Origin: Flexivirga endophytica
GTDB lineage: Bacteria; Actinomycetota; Actinomycetes; Actinomycetales; Dermatophilaceae
Length of the DNA: 64,000 nucleotides
Direction of reading: 5' to 3'
Assembly (NCBI RefSeq): GCF_014640635.1
Contig: NZ_BMHI01000002.1
Span: 496,001 to 560,000 of the forward strand
A model generated the notes under the pieces. The model saw only the letters and a list, made by a program, of their open reading frames with translations. It made no database searches and was not told the origin of the DNA. This document shows positions 53,693 through 61,312 of this stretch, one piece after another (within the stretch, counting starts at the first letter, position 1; every line of letters begins with the position of its first letter). Both the position numbers and the translations under genes were made by a program.

Positions 53693-54495
53693 GACCGCTC
53701 CGCGGGCATCAGCGACCACACCTCGACCGGAAGCGCATTGCCCGTCTCGACCAGCGACTTCATGTTGGCCAGCACCGCCGGCCAACCGCGCGAGATCCCG
53801 CCATACATGCCCATCGACGGCAGGTGCTCATGGGTGACGGTGAGCCGCACGAGCTCCGCGCCGGGTTCCAGCTCGAACGTCACCGTCGACGGCTGCTCGA
53901 GTTGCTCGCCCTCCGGGTCCTCGAAGGTGATCACCAGACGGCGCGGTGGCTCGGCCTCGAGCACTCGCCCGATGATGTCGTTGCCCGAGCCGTCGAGGCG
54001 CTGGTGCTCCCACGTCGACCCTGCTTGCCAGTCGGAGACGTTTCGGTGGTCCCAGTAGGCGGCCGTCAGGTCGGCGTCGGTCAGCGCGTGCCAGACCTGG
54101 TCAGCGGAGGCGCGGATGTAGGTGACGTAAACGTAGGTCGGAACGGTTGTCGTTGTTGTGCTTTCACTCATGGCGAGATCCTCTGCGTGGTGTCGGACGG
54201 CGCTGAGCGCGTCCAGTCGAGGTTGGTCGAAGGTGGAGATCCAGCGTTCCTGGAGCTCGTGGATCGGCGCTGGGTTGAGGTAGTGCAGGCGCTCGCGGCC
54301 GCGGCGTACGACGGTCACGAGTCCGGCCTTGACGAGCAGGTCGAGGTGCTGGGTCGCCGACTGGCGCGCCATACCTGTGTCGGCGCAGAGCTCACTGAGC
54401 GTCTGCCCGTCGGTGTGGCGCAGGCGGTCCAGCAGCGTCCGGCGGGTCTGATCCGCCAGTGCCTTGAACACCGCGTCCTGCGCTGCATCGATCAT
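53689..54495 (-). CDS. ArsR-type HTH fused to an SRPBCC (AHSA1-like) domain
   Basis: 268 residues from ATG 54495. Residues 1-95 form an ArsR-like winged HTH (ALADQTRRTLLDRLRHTDG, MARQSATQHLDLLVKAGLV). Residues about 115-265 are an SRPBCC/AHSA1 lipid-binding fold (YIRASADQVWHALTDADLTA, WEHQRLDGSGND). The two are usually separate adjacent genes, so this is a fusion. A perfect palindrome directly upstream of the start is the likely autoregulatory site; the SRPBCC pocket may bind the inducer. Confidence 0.85.
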   Translation of the reverse strand: MIDAAQDAVFKALADQTRRTLLDRLRHTDGQTLSELCADTGMARQSATQHLDLLVKAGLVTVVRRGRERLHYLNPAPIHELQERWISTFDQPRLDALSAVRHHAEDLAMSESTTTTTVPTYVYVTYIRASADQVWHALTDADLTAAYWDHRNVSDWQAGSTWEHQRLDGSGNDIIGRVLEAEPPRRLVITFEDPEGEQLEQPSTVTFELEPGAELVRLTVTHEHLPSMGMYGGISRGWPAVLANMKSLVETGNALPVEVWSLMPAERS

Positions 54496-54502
54496 GTGAT
54501 CA

Positions 54503-54526
54503 ATATGCAGGTAATCACCTGCATAT
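54503..54526. promoter_or_regulatory. Palindromic operator of the ArsR-SRPBCC operon
   Basis: ATATGCAGGT-AATC-ACCTGCATAT is a perfect 10-4-10 palindrome seven bases before the ATG at 54495. Binding here would block transcription or initiation. Confidence 0.75.
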
Positions 54527-54573
54527 GTCAACAGCGCCGATCGACGATCTCCCTGACCCGACGCGGCTCCGTG

Positions 54574-55146
54574 TCAGCGGCGGTGGTCGACCGTCGGACG
54601 CTCGCCGATCAGTCGCTGGTGGCTGCGCAGCGGCTCGAACCCGACGAGCAACAGGACCGCTGCCAGCGGCAGAAGCGCCAGGGAAGCGGCGACGCAAGAG
54701 AAGCCGACCACGACGAGAATCCAATGGGGCCAGGGAAATTGCGCACGAAGGGCGGCGACGCCGAGCAGCATGAAGATGCCGAGCAGGAAGGCCGGCGGGC
54801 CGAGCGCCGTGACCGGGCCGGGCACTGGTAGCTCCGAGTGGATCGACGGGGAGATGTCACCGACGATCACCCAGACGAAGGCGGCGGACCCGGCCAGCCC
54901 GAGGACGTCCGCCGTGTCGGTCACCAGGCTCTGTCCGAGGCTCCGCCACAGCAGCACGTCGAGCACCGCGACCCCGACGATCGCTCCGAGGAAGCACAGG
55001 TGCCCGGCGACCCAGAGCGGTCCCGACTCATCGGTGCCGCCGATGCGGTCGACGAAGCGCAGGATCCCATAGGCGAGAAGCAGCGCCGGCACGCACAGTG
55101 CTGGTATGCGCGTCGATTCGATGGTGGGAGAACGCGATTGGCTCAT
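54574..55146 (-). CDS. Hypothetical multi-pass membrane protein
   Basis: 190 residues from ATG 55146 (a GTG at 55182 would add 12). About five hydrophobic segments (for example IPALCVPALLLAYGILRF and WILVVVGFSCVAASLALLPL). No motif recognised. It follows nothing obvious; the LysR gene downstream side is 63 bp away on the same strand. Confidence 0.6.
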   Translation of the reverse strand: MSQSRSPTIESTRIPALCVPALLLAYGILRFVDRIGGTDESGPLWVAGHLCFLGAIVGVAVLDVLLWRSLGQSLVTDTADVLGLAGSAAFVWVIVGDISPSIHSELPVPGPVTALGPPAFLLGIFMLLGVAALRAQFPWPHWILVVVGFSCVAASLALLPLAAVLLLVGFEPLRSHQRLIGERPTVDHRR

Positions 55147-55209
55147 CCCCCCAGGGTCGACCCGGCGCACGTGGGCGAACATCGGGGACCACCCGGAAGA
55201 CGTCCCTGA

Positions 55210-56163
55210 TCAACCCTGGGTCGACCCCGGCTCCGTTGCCCGCCGCGACTCGGTGGGCTCTCCGTGCACCCAGTGATGTTCGCGTGCGTGAGCGATCGCG
55301 AGCTGCTCGAAGGTCCGGGAGGTCGGGGGCCGATCAACCATCGGAAGCACGAGCATCACTGTGACCGTTACGGATTCGTCCAACGGGATCCATCGGATAC
55401 CCGCCGGAAGTCCGTGCGCGGAAGACCGTCCGATGAGCGCCGTGGCGGCACCGTCTGCAATGAACTCGTGGTTGAAATCGAAGGCGATGTCCCTCTCGAG
55501 CAACTCGGGTTGCAGGCCGCGATCGGTGAACAGGCTGAGAACGAAATCGTGATGGGCGGGATTGGCGGTGCGCGGGTGCAGAGCGAGTGGGCGGCTCGCG
55601 ACCGCCGCGAGGCCGACGGTCTCCTGCGCGGCGAGCGGATGGGTGGTGGCGACCAGAACCCCGATCGGATCACGCCGCAACGGTTGGAGCTGCACGCCTT
55701 TCAGCGGTCGCGCCTCCCGGGCGAGTCCCACGTCGGCGCGACCGTCACGCACCGAGCGGAGCACCGTCGGAGTCGGCACCACCTCGGTGGTGACAGAGAT
55801 GCCCGGGTGAGTTTCGTGCACGGCATGGATCAGTCGTGGTGCGGTGTCGCGCGCTGCGCTCAGCGGGTAGGCCAGCCGGAGGGTGCCGGCCTCCCCGCGT
55901 CCGACCTGTCGGGCGGTCTCCCACGCGTGCTGCATCGCTGCGAGTCCCATGGCACCCTCGTCGGCCAGCGTTCGGCCGGCCTCGGTCAGCGACACCGCTC
56001 GGGTGTTGCGCCGCAGCAGCGCCACGCCCAGTTGTGACTCGAGCTGTCGGATCTGGGCGCTCAGCGTGGGTTGGGCGATATGCAGCCGCTTCGCCGCCCT
56101 GGTGAAGTTCAGCTCGTCCGCCACTGCGAGGAAGTATCGAAGTAGCCGCGTCTCGGGCTCCAT
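55210..56163 (-). CDS. LysR-family transcriptional regulator
   Basis: 317 residues. N-terminal winged HTH (RYFLAVADELNFTRAAKRLH, then AQPTLSAQIRQLESQLG), then the periplasmic-binding-like effector domain. Divergent from the YrdC-like/DUF899 pair with 96 bp between starts, the usual arrangement for a LysR regulator and its target. GGAAGAAGTCTTTCC at about 56211-56225 is a candidate half-palindromic binding site. Confidence 0.93.
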   Translation of the reverse strand: MEPETRLLRYFLAVADELNFTRAAKRLHIAQPTLSAQIRQLESQLGVALLRRNTRAVSLTEAGRTLADEGAMGLAAMQHAWETARQVGRGEAGTLRLAYPLSAARDTAPRLIHAVHETHPGISVTTEVVPTPTVLRSVRDGRADVGLAREARPLKGVQLQPLRRDPIGVLVATTHPLAAQETVGLAAVASRPLALHPRTANPAHHDFVLSLFTDRGLQPELLERDIAFDFNHEFIADGAATALIGRSSAHGLPAGIRWIPLDESVTVTVMLVLPMVDRPPTSRTFEQLAIAHAREHHWVHGEPTESRRATEPGSTQG

Positions 56164-56259
56164 AACCCGTGAGGTTACGCCGGGTCCATAGCGAGCGCCT
56201 CTCGATTCATCGGGAAGAAGTCTTTCCTATCGGTCGACGGCGCGTCCTACGGTGTTGGT

Positions 56260-56937
56260 ATGGAAGGGGATTCGCGCGCACGCATCTGCGACACAGTCGG
56301 AGGGGGACAGGCGGTGATCGTGGCGAACCCCGCTCCGATGGCGTATGGCGTGGTGGCGACCACGGCGCGCGCGATCAATGAGCTCAAGCGGCGACCGGCG
56401 GAGCAGAACGTTGCGGTCTCCGTGCACGACCGGTCCCAGTGGCGCGAACTCGAGCCTGCCGTGGACCTGCCGCCGGGCGCGCTGCGCTCCGTGGTCCAGT
56501 TGCTGCGGATGCGGCTGACGGTGCTCCTGCCGGTCGGTGGCACCGTGCCTCCTCCGCGATGGATGGCACCCGCACTGCTGGACGGCCGGCTCGCTGTGTT
56601 CAACGGCTACTGGCCGGCACTTGACTGGCTGTGGCAGCGCTTCCCTCGTCTCTACGGCAGCAGCGCGAACGTGACCGGCGAACCCGCGGTGACGAGCGCG
56701 GCAGCGGCCATGGCGATGTTCGGCGCGGACTGCGTCCTGGCGGAAGCGGACACCGAAACCGACGACAGCGATCCGCGTTGGTCCAGCACGATGGTGAGTC
56801 TGGACGCAACCGGCCGAATCTCATTGCACCGCAGCGGTGCTCAGGACCAAGTGTGCGGAGCGCCGGCGCACGACTTCATCAAGGAACTGGCCAGAACGGT
56901 CGGGCTGCGACCGGCTCCGAAGGGAACGACACCATGA
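56260..56937 (+). CDS. Sua5/YciO/YrdC-domain protein
   Basis: 225 residues. It shows the YrdC pattern: VIVANPAPMAYGVVATTARA, INELKRRPAEQ (nucleotide/substrate-binding Lys-Arg-Arg) and YGSSANVTGEPAVTSAAAA. Canonical members make threonylcarbamoyl-AMP for tRNA t6A, but this one is diverged (NANVTGEP region kept, other parts weak) and is likely a paralog with another acceptor. Co-translated with DUF899 through an ATGA overlap, under a divergent LysR gene. Confidence 0.7.
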   Translation: MEGDSRARICDTVGGGQAVIVANPAPMAYGVVATTARAINELKRRPAEQNVAVSVHDRSQWRELEPAVDLPPGALRSVVQLLRMRLTVLLPVGGTVPPPRWMAPALLDGRLAVFNGYWPALDWLWQRFPRLYGSSANVTGEPAVTSAAAAMAMFGADCVLAEADTETDDSDPRWSSTMVSLDATGRISLHRSGAQDQVCGAPAHDFIKELARTVGLRPAPKGTTP

Positions 56938-57767
56938 CCGAGAACCCAACTCCCGCACCCGATGTCGTCGACCGGGCGACATTCGAAGGCCGACTCGACG
57001 AAGTCCGACGACGCGAGAAGGCACACACCCACGAGGGCGACGCGATCGCCGCCGCCCGGCGGCGTCTTCCGATGGTCGAGGTGGATCCGGGGCTGACGCT
57101 GTTGGGTCCTGAGGGACCGCTGACCCTGCGCGACACCTTCGAGGGCAGGCGGATGCTGATCGCGTACTACTTCATGTGGAATCCCGGCCGGCCCGCAGCC
57201 GAGCAATGCGAAGGGTGCAGCTTCTACACCAGCCAGATCCGGGAGCTGTCGCCGCTGCACTCTCGGGACATCACGTATGCCGTCTTCTGCCAGGGGCGCA
57301 ACGTCGCCTGCGGCCCGGCAGACGCGCAACAGTCGTATGACGCGAGCCTGGCCTACCGGGACTTCATGGGATGGGAATTGCAGTGGTACTCCGCGCAGCC
57401 GTCCCTCGACGCACTCCTCGGCGACCGGGAGGCCGGTCTCTTCCACCTGATCTGTTACCTGCGCGACGGCGACCGGGTGTTCGAGACCTACTGGACCAAA
57501 CGCCGTGGTGTGGAGGTCTTGGACAACGCGTACGCGTTGATGGACCTCACGGCATACGGACGGCAGGAGCCGTGGGAGGACTCACCCACCGGGTGGCCGC
57601 AGCACCGCACGAACGCGCGCACTGAGGACGGCGCGCCGGACTGGACACCGGTGACGGAGTGGCCCGGCGGCCGTCCGATCGTGCAGTGGCCGCGGGTACA
57701 AGCCCGGCGATCCGATGACCTGGGCGTGCCGGAGGCGTCGGCGCCCGGATCGCACTCGTGCCACTGA
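56934..57767 (+). CDS. DUF899-family thioredoxin-fold protein
   Basis: 277 residues from ATG 56934. LIAYYFMWNPGRPAAEQCEG followed by CSFYTSQIREL has the Cys-x2-Cys of the family in a thioredoxin-like fold, and YWTKRRGVEVLDNAYALMD is the usual C-terminal motif. The function is not established; redox or one-carbon roles have been proposed. The last 45 residues are a Pro/Arg-rich tail. Its stop codon lies inside a hairpin shared with the convergent gene. Confidence 0.85.
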   Translation: MTENPTPAPDVVDRATFEGRLDEVRRREKAHTHEGDAIAAARRRLPMVEVDPGLTLLGPEGPLTLRDTFEGRRMLIAYYFMWNPGRPAAEQCEGCSFYTSQIRELSPLHSRDITYAVFCQGRNVACGPADAQQSYDASLAYRDFMGWELQWYSAQPSLDALLGDREAGLFHLICYLRDGDRVFETYWTKRRGVEVLDNAYALMDLTAYGRQEPWEDSPTGWPQHRTNARTEDGAPDWTPVTEWPGGRPIVQWPRVQARRSDDLGVPEASAPGSHSCH

Positions 57768-57789
57768 GCGGTGCGAGAGCACCGCTCAG
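57764..57789. terminator. Bidirectional terminator overlapping both stop codons
   Basis: CTGAGCGGTGC (57764-57774), loop GAGA, GCACCGCTCAG (57779-57789): a perfect 11-bp stem with a GNRA tetraloop. The DUF899 stop (57765-57767) and the minus-strand stop (57786-57788) are both inside the stem. Confidence 0.8.
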
Positions 57790-58649
57790 CGGAGCGTGGT
57801 ATCCCCGAACCACGGCTTCGTCGCCGCGGTCCACGTGCCGTCGTGCTTGGCGATGTTGAGCCAGGTGTTGACATATTCCTGCCAGTCATCGTCCCCGCGT
57901 GGCAGCAGGTAGGCCTTCTGGCTGTAGTTGAAGGGCTTCATCGGATGCACGGCGCACAGTTTCGGGTGTGTCTTGGCGACCCAGACCGTTTCGCTGGCAT
58001 CGGTCGTCATCACGTCGACCTTGCCCTTGACGATCTGGTCGAAGATCGTGTTGTTGTCACCCCAGACCACGATCTTCGCCTTTGGGTAGTTCGCTCGAGC
58101 GAACGCCTCGTTGGTGCCGCCCTCGGGCGTGATGGCCCGCACACCGGTCTTGTTGATCTCTGCGACCGTGTCGTACTTCGACACCTTGCTGCACAACGTG
58201 ATCGGCGTCTTGCCCTCGGTCAGCACCGGATCGGTGAAGGACGCCTGCTGCGCACGATCGGTGGAGATCGACACACCGCCCATCGCGATGTCGCACCCGG
58301 CGAGGAAGTCCGGCATCAGGTCCTTCCAGGATGTCGGCACCCAGGAGATACGCGCGCCGAGCGATTTCGCGAGACTCTCGGCCATGTCGACGTCGATCCC
58401 ACTGCGCTTCTTCGTCTTCGGATCGACATACGTGAACGGCCGGTAGTCGCCCGTGGTGCAGACCCGCAACTTCTTGGTGGACTTCACGCGGTCCAAGCGG
58501 GATGTGCGGACGGCTGGTTGTGCATCGGCGGCCCGGCCAGCCGAGTGGTTGCCGTCCGACGAGGCACCGGGGGAGTGACCGGACCCGCTGCTGCAGGAGG
58601 TCAGTGCGATAGCCAACGCGGCGCCGGCGAGGAGTGAGCGTCGAAGCAT
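57786..58649 (-). CDS. PheC-like lipoprotein (cyclohexadienyl dehydratase / amino-acid-binding fold)
   Basis: 287 residues from ATG 58649. Lipobox ALTSC (Cys about 19), so lipid-anchored outside the membrane. The solute-binding-protein-3 fold is closest, from memory, to periplasmic cyclohexadienyl dehydratases: LRVCTTGDYRPFTY, WVPTSWKDLMPDFLAGCDIA, PEGGTNEAFARANYPKAK, TDASETVWVAKTHPKLCAVH and PFNYSQKAYLLPRGD. PheC converts prephenate or arogenate to phenylpyruvate or phenylalanine. No permease or ATPase lies nearby, which fits an enzyme better than a transporter subunit. Confidence 0.7.
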   Translation of the reverse strand: MLRRSLLAGAALAIALTSCSSGSGHSPGASSDGNHSAGRAADAQPAVRTSRLDRVKSTKKLRVCTTGDYRPFTYVDPKTKKRSGIDVDMAESLAKSLGARISWVPTSWKDLMPDFLAGCDIAMGGVSISTDRAQQASFTDPVLTEGKTPITLCSKVSKYDTVAEINKTGVRAITPEGGTNEAFARANYPKAKIVVWGDNNTIFDQIVKGKVDVMTTDASETVWVAKTHPKLCAVHPMKPFNYSQKAYLLPRGDDDWQEYVNTWLNIAKHDGTWTAATKPWFGDTTLR

Positions 58650-58759
58650 CTCCCAAGGCCTACCAGAGCGCGTGAGCTCGCAGGTGGTTCGGCGACGCCG
58701 GTCTCGTTGGGCGACACGCCATTTTCGTCGGCGCACAGAGTCCGTGCGAGCATGACCGC

Positions 58760-59176
58760 ATGATTGCGGACAGCGAGATCTCGACCATGCAACCGGGCGA
58801 ACTCGTCGGATACTTCGGCGCTTTCGCGGTCTTTCTGATCGGTGGCATCCTGCTGATCGTCTTCGGCACCCGACGGCTGATGCGACGCTCCGCAATACGG
58901 AAACAGCGGCAGTACGGACCCTCCGCCGGTTACCAACCGCCGGCGCCGTATGGCGTGCAAGGTGCCGGTTACCAACCGCCGGCGCCGTATGGCGTGCAAG
59001 GTGCCGGCTATCCGCAGCCGAATCCGTATGCGCCACAGCCGATGAGCGGCAAACCTGACCTGTCGGCCAAGAAGCCACCGAATCTCGTGATCAGCATCGT
59101 GATGATCGCCCTGGGTGCGCTGCTCACGCTGGCCACGGTCGGCGCCCTGGCGCAGTCGGCCAGCGGTACCTCCTGA
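58760..59176 (+). CDS. Small two-helix membrane protein with PYG-rich repeats
   Basis: 138 residues. TM1 about 13-36 (GYFGAFAVFLIGGILLIVFG), a cytoplasmic Pro/Tyr/Gln/Gly-rich loop, TM2 about 108-132. The loop repeats AGYQPPAPYGVQG twice exactly plus a diverged third copy, encoded by an exact 39-bp DNA duplication. Such Pro/Tyr-rich loops are common in actinobacterial membrane proteins. Function unknown. Confidence 0.7.
   Translation: MIADSEISTMQPGELVGYFGAFAVFLIGGILLIVFGTRRLMRRSAIRKQRQYGPSAGYQPPAPYGVQGAGYQPPAPYGVQGAGYPQPNPYAPQPMSGKPDLSAKKPPNLVISIVMIALGALLTLATVGALAQSASGTS
58925..59002. repeat. Exact 39-bp tandem duplication inside a coding region
   Basis: Units 58925-58963 and 58964-59002 are identical (start GCCGGTTACCAACC, end GCGTGCAAGGT), followed by a partial copy. 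Being exact and in frame, it can expand or shrink by slippage. Confidence 0.85.
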
Positions 59177-59203
59177 CAGGTCGGGCTCGGGCCGAGCTCG
59201 AAT

Positions 59204-60382
59204 TCAGGCCACGTCCGTCGACCTCGTCACCGCTCGGCCCATGCGCTCGACGACCTCGCGCAGGACGGGCCGGGGAGTGGCGAAGATCAACCGAGCGTGT
59301 CCCCGACCGTTGGCACCGCAGGTGCGCCCGTCGGTCAGGGCAACGCCGGCGCGGTGCCGGAAGAACTCCGCAACGTCGTCACCGAGATCGAGCGCGCGAA
59401 GGTCGAGCCACCCGACGTAGGTCCCGTCCGGAGGGGTGTAGCGCACGCCTGGCAGGTGCTCGGCCACGAGTTCGGCGAGAAGTTTCCGGTTGCCGTCGAG
59501 GTAGTGCTGAACGTCGTCCAGCCACGAGCGGCCCTCGTCATACGCCGCAGTGGTCGCGACCAGGCCGAGTGTGCTTGCTCCGTGTCCGTGCACCGGCGCG
59601 ATCTCCGGCCACCGCGCCGCGTCCGCCGCGTTGCTGAAGAGTACTTGCGCACACTTGAGGCCGGCGAGATTCCAGGCCTTCGCCGCGGAGGTCCCGGTGA
59701 CCGTGTGCTCGGCGGATGTGGGGGAGACCGACGCGTACGGCACGTGCTGCGCGTCGTCATACACCAGTGGCGCGTGCACCTCATCGGCGAAGACCCGGCC
59801 GTCGTGCTCGGCGACGACTTCGCTGATCGCCAGGAGTTCGGCTCGGCCGAAGACCGTGCCGGTCGGATTGAACGGGTTGCACAGCAAAAGGATTCCGCCG
59901 CCGCCGGTGAACGCGGCGGCCAGTGCTTCAAGGTCCATGGCATAACGGCCACCGTCTTCGAGTAGCGGCACCTCGATGATGCGGCGACCCATGGCGCGCG
60001 GCACGGTGAGGAATTTCATGTAGGTCGGAGTCGGCACGATGACGGCCGAGCCGGCCGTCGAGTAGTGCTCGATCGCGACCTTCAGCGTCGTGATCACGTC
60101 TCCGACCGGCTGGACGTACTCCGGCGCGACCGCCCACCCGTAGGAGTCCGCGTACCAGCGTGCGGTGACCGATGCCGTCGAGGCCTGCAGTTCGCTGCCG
60201 GGGTAACCGAGTCGTCCGGAAGCGATGGATGCTCGGAGTGCGTCGGTGACCCTGGGTGCGGTGCCGAAGTCCATCTCGGCCACCTGGGCGCCGATGACGT
60301 CGTCGCCCAACGACCACTTCGGGCCGCCGCCGCGGCGCAACTGCGTGGGCGTGATCTCGTCGAACGAAATGCGTGCGTTCAC
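59204..60382 (-). CDS. patB: PatB/MalY-type PLP-dependent C-S lyase (aminotransferase fold)
   Basis: 392 residues from a GTG at 60382 that overlaps the regulator stop (GTGA). Fold-type I PLP enzyme: AEMDFGTAPRVTDAL, YADSYGWAVAPEYVQPVGDV, CNPFNPTGTVFGRAEL and the PLP lysine in GTSAAKAWNLAGLKC. PatB/MalY proteins cleave cystathionine and S-substituted cysteines to pyruvate, ammonia and a thiol. Divergent from an oligopeptide-type ABC importer, so it may process imported cysteine conjugates. Confidence 0.87.
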   Translation of the reverse strand: MNARISFDEITPTQLRRGGGPKWSLGDDVIGAQVAEMDFGTAPRVTDALRASIASGRLGYPGSELQASTASVTARWYADSYGWAVAPEYVQPVGDVITTLKVAIEHYSTAGSAVIVPTPTYMKFLTVPRAMGRRIIEVPLLEDGGRYAMDLEALAAAFTGGGGILLLCNPFNPTGTVFGRAELLAISEVVAEHDGRVFADEVHAPLVYDDAQHVPYASVSPTSAEHTVTGTSAAKAWNLAGLKCAQVLFSNAADAARWPEIAPVHGHGASTLGLVATTAAYDEGRSWLDDVQHYLDGNRKLLAELVAEHLPGVRYTPPDGTYVGWLDLRALDLGDDVAEFFRHRAGVALTDGRTCGANGRGHARLIFATPRPVLREVVERMGRAVTRSTDVA

Positions 60383-61182
60383 CGGTTCTCGCTCTCTGCG
60401 CCGGGCCCGGATCCGGCTTCGTCGTCCTTGAGTTCGTTCAGGTAGTTGTAAACGGTGTATCGGGTCACGTCCAAAGCCGTCGCGACCATGTCGACGGCGT
60501 CCTTGATGTGGAAGAGTCCCCGGCCCCGCAAGTCGCGGACCACCTCGAGTTTGTGGCGCTTGTGCATCAACTCGACGGGTACGCCTCGCCGGGCGAGTGC
60601 GGCTCGGATGAGATGGTCGGCCAGTTCGTCGACGCTCTTGGCGAAGACTTCTGTCCGGGACGCGTCCAGCTCGCGCCATTCGGTGACGGCGGCCGACTGC
60701 CGGGGTCGCTCGACCTGCTGCTGTGCGCTGCCCAGCATCGCGTCGACGATGCCCTGCACCGAGGTCCAGACAGCCAGGTCGGCGTTGAGGCAGAGCGCCG
60801 CGACCTGCTGGCCGGAGACGTCGCGCACGAGCATGGTGGTCGAGCGGATCGAGCGTCCGTCGGGAAGCGTGCTGACGTAGCCGATCGCAGGGCCCCGGTC
60901 CTCGCGGGCGATCAGATCCAGCAGCACATCCGTCGCGGGATCTCCGACGCTGCGACCCGTGACGTCTCCGTGGATCGCCACGATGGAATTGGGCAGCAGA
61001 CTCAGGTCGTGCAGGACCACCTCGATCGACGAGGGAAGGGACCGGCCGATCGGCTCCACAAGCTGACACAACAGACCAAGGACGCGCTCGCCGTCCACCG
61101 TGCGATGTGGCACTGACTCAACAGCACGTTGAAGTTTTGCTGGTTGCTCTTGCTGTGAATCCACGCCTCCATCCTGACACAC
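60379..61182 (-). CDS. YheO/DauR-type transcriptional regulator (PAS-like plus HTH)
   Basis: 267 residues from a GTG at 61182. N-terminal PAS-like YheO domain (LPSSIEVVLHDLSLLPNSIV, GYVSTLPDGRSIRSTTML) and a C-terminal HTH (GLFHIKDAVDMVATALDVTR, YTVYNYLNEL). Relatives control D-amino-acid or sulfur-amino-acid catabolism genes. It is co-translated with patB and divergent from the ABC operon; a TTCAAC...GTTGAA dyad lies in the shared gap. Confidence 0.87.
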   Translation of the reverse strand: MCQDGGVDSQQEQPAKLQRAVESVPHRTVDGERVLGLLCQLVEPIGRSLPSSIEVVLHDLSLLPNSIVAIHGDVTGRSVGDPATDVLLDLIAREDRGPAIGYVSTLPDGRSIRSTTMLVRDVSGQQVAALCLNADLAVWTSVQGIVDAMLGSAQQQVERPRQSAAVTEWRELDASRTEVFAKSVDELADHLIRAALARRGVPVELMHKRHKLEVVRDLRGRGLFHIKDAVDMVATALDVTRYTVYNYLNELKDDEAGSGPGAESENR

Positions 61183-61191
61183 TCAGAATAA

Positions 61192-61253
61192 TTCAACTAG
61201 CCGTTGACCTATTGCGCCTCTAGGTCTACGGTTCCGTTCAACACAGAGTTGAA
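61192..61253 (+). promoter_or_regulatory. Promoter and TTCAAC dyad of the divergent region
   Basis: TTGACC (61204-61209) with a 17-bp spacer to TACGGT (61227-61232) is a plausible promoter for the ABC operon. TTCAAC-ACAGA-GTTGAA (61237-61253) is a perfect dyad just downstream of it, and another TTCAAC is at 61192. These fit an operator for the YheO-type regulator. Confidence 0.6.
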
Positions 61254-61312
61254 GAGATCAACCGTGGCATTAAAGGCGTCCCGCGAGCGGTGACGTGAGG
61301 AAGTAGGAACAG

